A stretch of 6,946 bases of DNA, from positions 1 to 6,946 of the forward strand of contig CAKQRI010000057.1 of NCBI GenBank assembly GCA_934271365.1, given 5' to 3'. Position numbers and translations under genes: made by a program. The stretch is from an uncultured Spirochaetales bacterium. Lineage in GTDB: Bacteria > Spirochaetota > Spirochaetia > Sphaerochaetales > Sphaerochaetaceae. Shown in pieces: positions 5,366 through 6,946 of the stretch (position 1 is the first letter of the stretch; the number at the start of each line of letters is the position of its first letter). The notes beneath the pieces are model-generated. The model saw only the letters and a program-made list of their open reading frames with translations. It had not been told where the DNA came from and made no database searches.

Positions 5366-6796
5366 ATGGGAAAAACGGATATGGCAGTATTCGAAAGCAT
5401 GCCAGTTTCTAATGCTCTGCTCTCACTTGCACTTCCAACTGTCCTTGGACAGGTGATGATTGTCTTATATAATATGGCTGATACTTTCTTCATTGGCCAG
5501 ACAAACAATAACGCAATGATCAGTGCTGTTACTCTGTGCATGCCTGCATTCATGTTCATCAGTGCAATAGCAAATCTGTTCGGGGTAGGTGGATCTAGCG
5601 TGATTTCCAGAGCTCTTGGAAAGAATAATACAGATAGAGCACGCTATGCCTGTGCTTTTTCTGTCTGGGGCTGCATTATCATGTCTTTGCTGTATTCTGC
5701 TCTAGTGTTCATCTTTATTGATCCTTTTGTGGATTTCCTAGGAGGGGCAAGTCCTGAAGTTCATGCTCTCTCTGCTGAGTATATAAAGTGGACAGTTGTA
5801 ATCGGGGGGCTTTCAACTTCACTGGCTTCTCTTTTTGGCCATATAGTCAGATCGGAGGGAAGCTCAATACATGCATCGATAGGTGTGATTCTTGGCGGAG
5901 TGCTCAATATAGTGCTTGATCCGCTTTTCATGTTTGTTATACTTGAGCCTGGAAATGAGGTTCTTGGAGCTGCGTATGCAACAGCTCTTTCTAATCTGAT
6001 TTCCTTCCTGTATTTTATATTGCTTGCTCTAAGTGCAGGTAAACGCGGAAGCATAATCTATCTGAAGCTTACAAAGCATTCTTTTGAATGGGAGATTCCC
6101 AAGAAGATAATGATTGCTGGCGTGCCTGCTTTCACGATGACATTCGCAGAGAACCTTTCATATTCGATTCTCGATAATCTTCTATCCTCTTATGGTACAG
6201 CCGTCCAGGCGGGAATAGGCGTTGCAAAGAAAATCAATATGCTAGCACATTCAATAGTGAGAGGAATAACACAGGGGGCTCTTCCTTATCTTGGTTATAA
6301 TTATTCTGCAGGAAAGCGCATCAAGACAAAGAAGATCGTGCTTACAACTATAATGTTCGCAGTGGGAATGGCTGTTATATGCACAGCTGTGATGTTCCTC
6401 TCTGCGCATATGCTCATAGGAATCTTCCTTGAAGATGGCAATGAGTCAGTGGATTATGGAATAAGATTCTTAAGGATTCTATGTATTGGTGGCCCTTTCT
6501 CTGCGCTTGCTTATACTCTGATCTCATTCTTCCAGGCTGTGGGACATGGAATAACATCATTTATCCTGGCTCTTCTGAGAAAGGGAATTCTTGATATTCC
6601 TCTTATGTATATACTGCACAATCTTGTCTCGATGTATGGTATTGTAATGGCTACGCCAGTTGCCGATATTGTTTGCTGCATAGTCTCTGTAATCTTATTT
6701 TTGCGTTTTGCTTCCAATCACCTGGCCAATAATAAGAAGAGGAAGATATACAACAAAGAGACTGGTAAATACGAGATTCTTGTAGAGGGTGTTTGA
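5366..6796 (+). CDS. MATE-family multidrug/cation antiporter (MepA-like)
   Basis: This is an inner-membrane exporter that uses a sodium or proton gradient to expel drugs or cationic metabolites; the substrate cannot be told from sequence. From the chosen ATG it is 476 residues, within the usual 440-480. About twelve hydrophobic helices form two MatE halves (roughly 15-225 and 245-450). Family landmarks include ALPTVLGQ with YNMADTFFIG (22-44), GVGGSSVISRALGKN (73-87), RSEGSSIHASIGVILGGVLN leading to NIVLDPLFMF (181-190), and QGALPYLGYNYSAGK (303-317 region). These resemble the MepA branch more than NorM. A basic cytoplasmic tail (about 456-470) ends the protein. It has the Shine-Dalgarno AGAGGA, and the next gene begins one base after its stop, so the two are probably one transcript. 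No frameshift or missing segment is seen. Confidence 0.95.
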   Translation: MGKTDMAVFESMPVSNALLSLALPTVLGQVMIVLYNMADTFFIGQTNNNAMISAVTLCMPAFMFISAIANLFGVGGSSVISRALGKNNTDRARYACAFSVWGCIIMSLLYSALVFIFIDPFVDFLGGASPEVHALSAEYIKWTVVIGGLSTSLASLFGHIVRSEGSSIHASIGVILGGVLNIVLDPLFMFVILEPGNEVLGAAYATALSNLISFLYFILLALSAGKRGSIIYLKLTKHSFEWEIPKKIMIAGVPAFTMTFAENLSYSILDNLLSSYGTAVQAGIGVAKKINMLAHSIVRGITQGALPYLGYNYSAGKRIKTKKIVLTTIMFAVGMAVICTAVMFLSAHMLIGIFLEDGNESVDYGIRFLRILCIGGPFSALAYTLISFFQAVGHGITSFILALLRKGILDIPLMYILHNLVSMYGIVMATPVADIVCCIVSVILFLRFASNHLANNKKRKIYNKETGKYEILVEGV

Positions 6797-6797
6797 T

Positions 6798-6946
6798 ATG
6801 TTATCTGTTATAGATCCAAAGGCTATTTCAATTGTTAAGATTGCTGAAGCAGGAAGCTTCACAAAAGCTGCAGATGAGCTGTGCATAACCCAGCCTGCAA
6901 TATCACAGCATGTCAGGATTATGGAATCTGAGCTTGGTATTAAGCT
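6798..6946 (+). CDS. LysR-family transcriptional regulator (5' part only)
   Basis: Only the first 49 codons plus two bases lie in the window. They encode the typical LysR winged helix-turn-helix: IVKIAEAGSFTKAADEL (12-28), then the recognition helix ITQPAISQHVRIMESELG (30-47). The effector-binding domain is beyond the edge, so the ligand is unknown. The ATG follows the MATE stop by one base, with AGAGGG eight bases upstream. It is co-directional and probably co-transcribed with the MATE gene; many LysR genes are instead divergent from their target. It may control the MATE gene through the palindrome at 5253-5271. Confidence 0.93.
   Translation, partial: MLSVIDPKAISIVKIAEAGSFTKAADELCITQPAISQHVRIMESELGIK

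Overview
The window looks like an ordinary chromosomal core segment from a diderm (outer-membrane) bacterium, A+T-rich by eye. I think it is most likely a spirochaete. The Lpt genes show it is diderm. A YmdB-type protein beside them, an RseC-like protein in the same operon and the altered YmdB active-site motifs fit spirochaetes best from memory. No marker here proves the lineage.

Left two thirds, minus strand (about 4931 down to 31): one tightly packed operon in the order ymdB-like, rseC-like, lptC, lptA, lptB, rpoN, hpf. The first six genes all overlap their neighbours (by 17, 1, 4, 8 and 8 nt). hpf follows after a 77-nt gap with its own strong ribosome binding site, and a clear intrinsic terminator closes the operon. 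LptC, LptA and LptB are parts of the machine that moves lipopolysaccharide or a similar glycolipid from the inner to the outer membrane. RpoN is sigma-54 and HPF is the ribosome hibernation factor. The lptC-lptA-lptB-rpoN-hpf core matches the well-known proteobacterial order, but here it is led by ymdB-like and rseC-like genes and ends at hpf, with no ptsN or rapZ.

Middle (4932-5365): a short divergent promoter region, then a tRNA-Leu(CAG) gene on the plus strand with a near-consensus sigma-70 promoter and its own strong terminator. About 235 A+T-rich bases follow, holding candidate promoters and a LysR-type operator-like palindrome.

Right third, plus strand (5366-6946): a MATE-family multidrug/cation antiporter gene, then, one base after its stop codon, a LysR-family regulator cut off by the window edge. 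The pair reads as an efflux pump with its own regulator.

I see no mobile element, CRISPR array, phage gene or obviously new system. The points most worth checking are a YmdB homologue that has lost several metal-site residues, an LptC predicted to be a lipoprotein instead of a membrane-helix protein, a possible leaderless start for the long operon, and a LysR box about 64 bases upstream of the predicted MATE transcription start.
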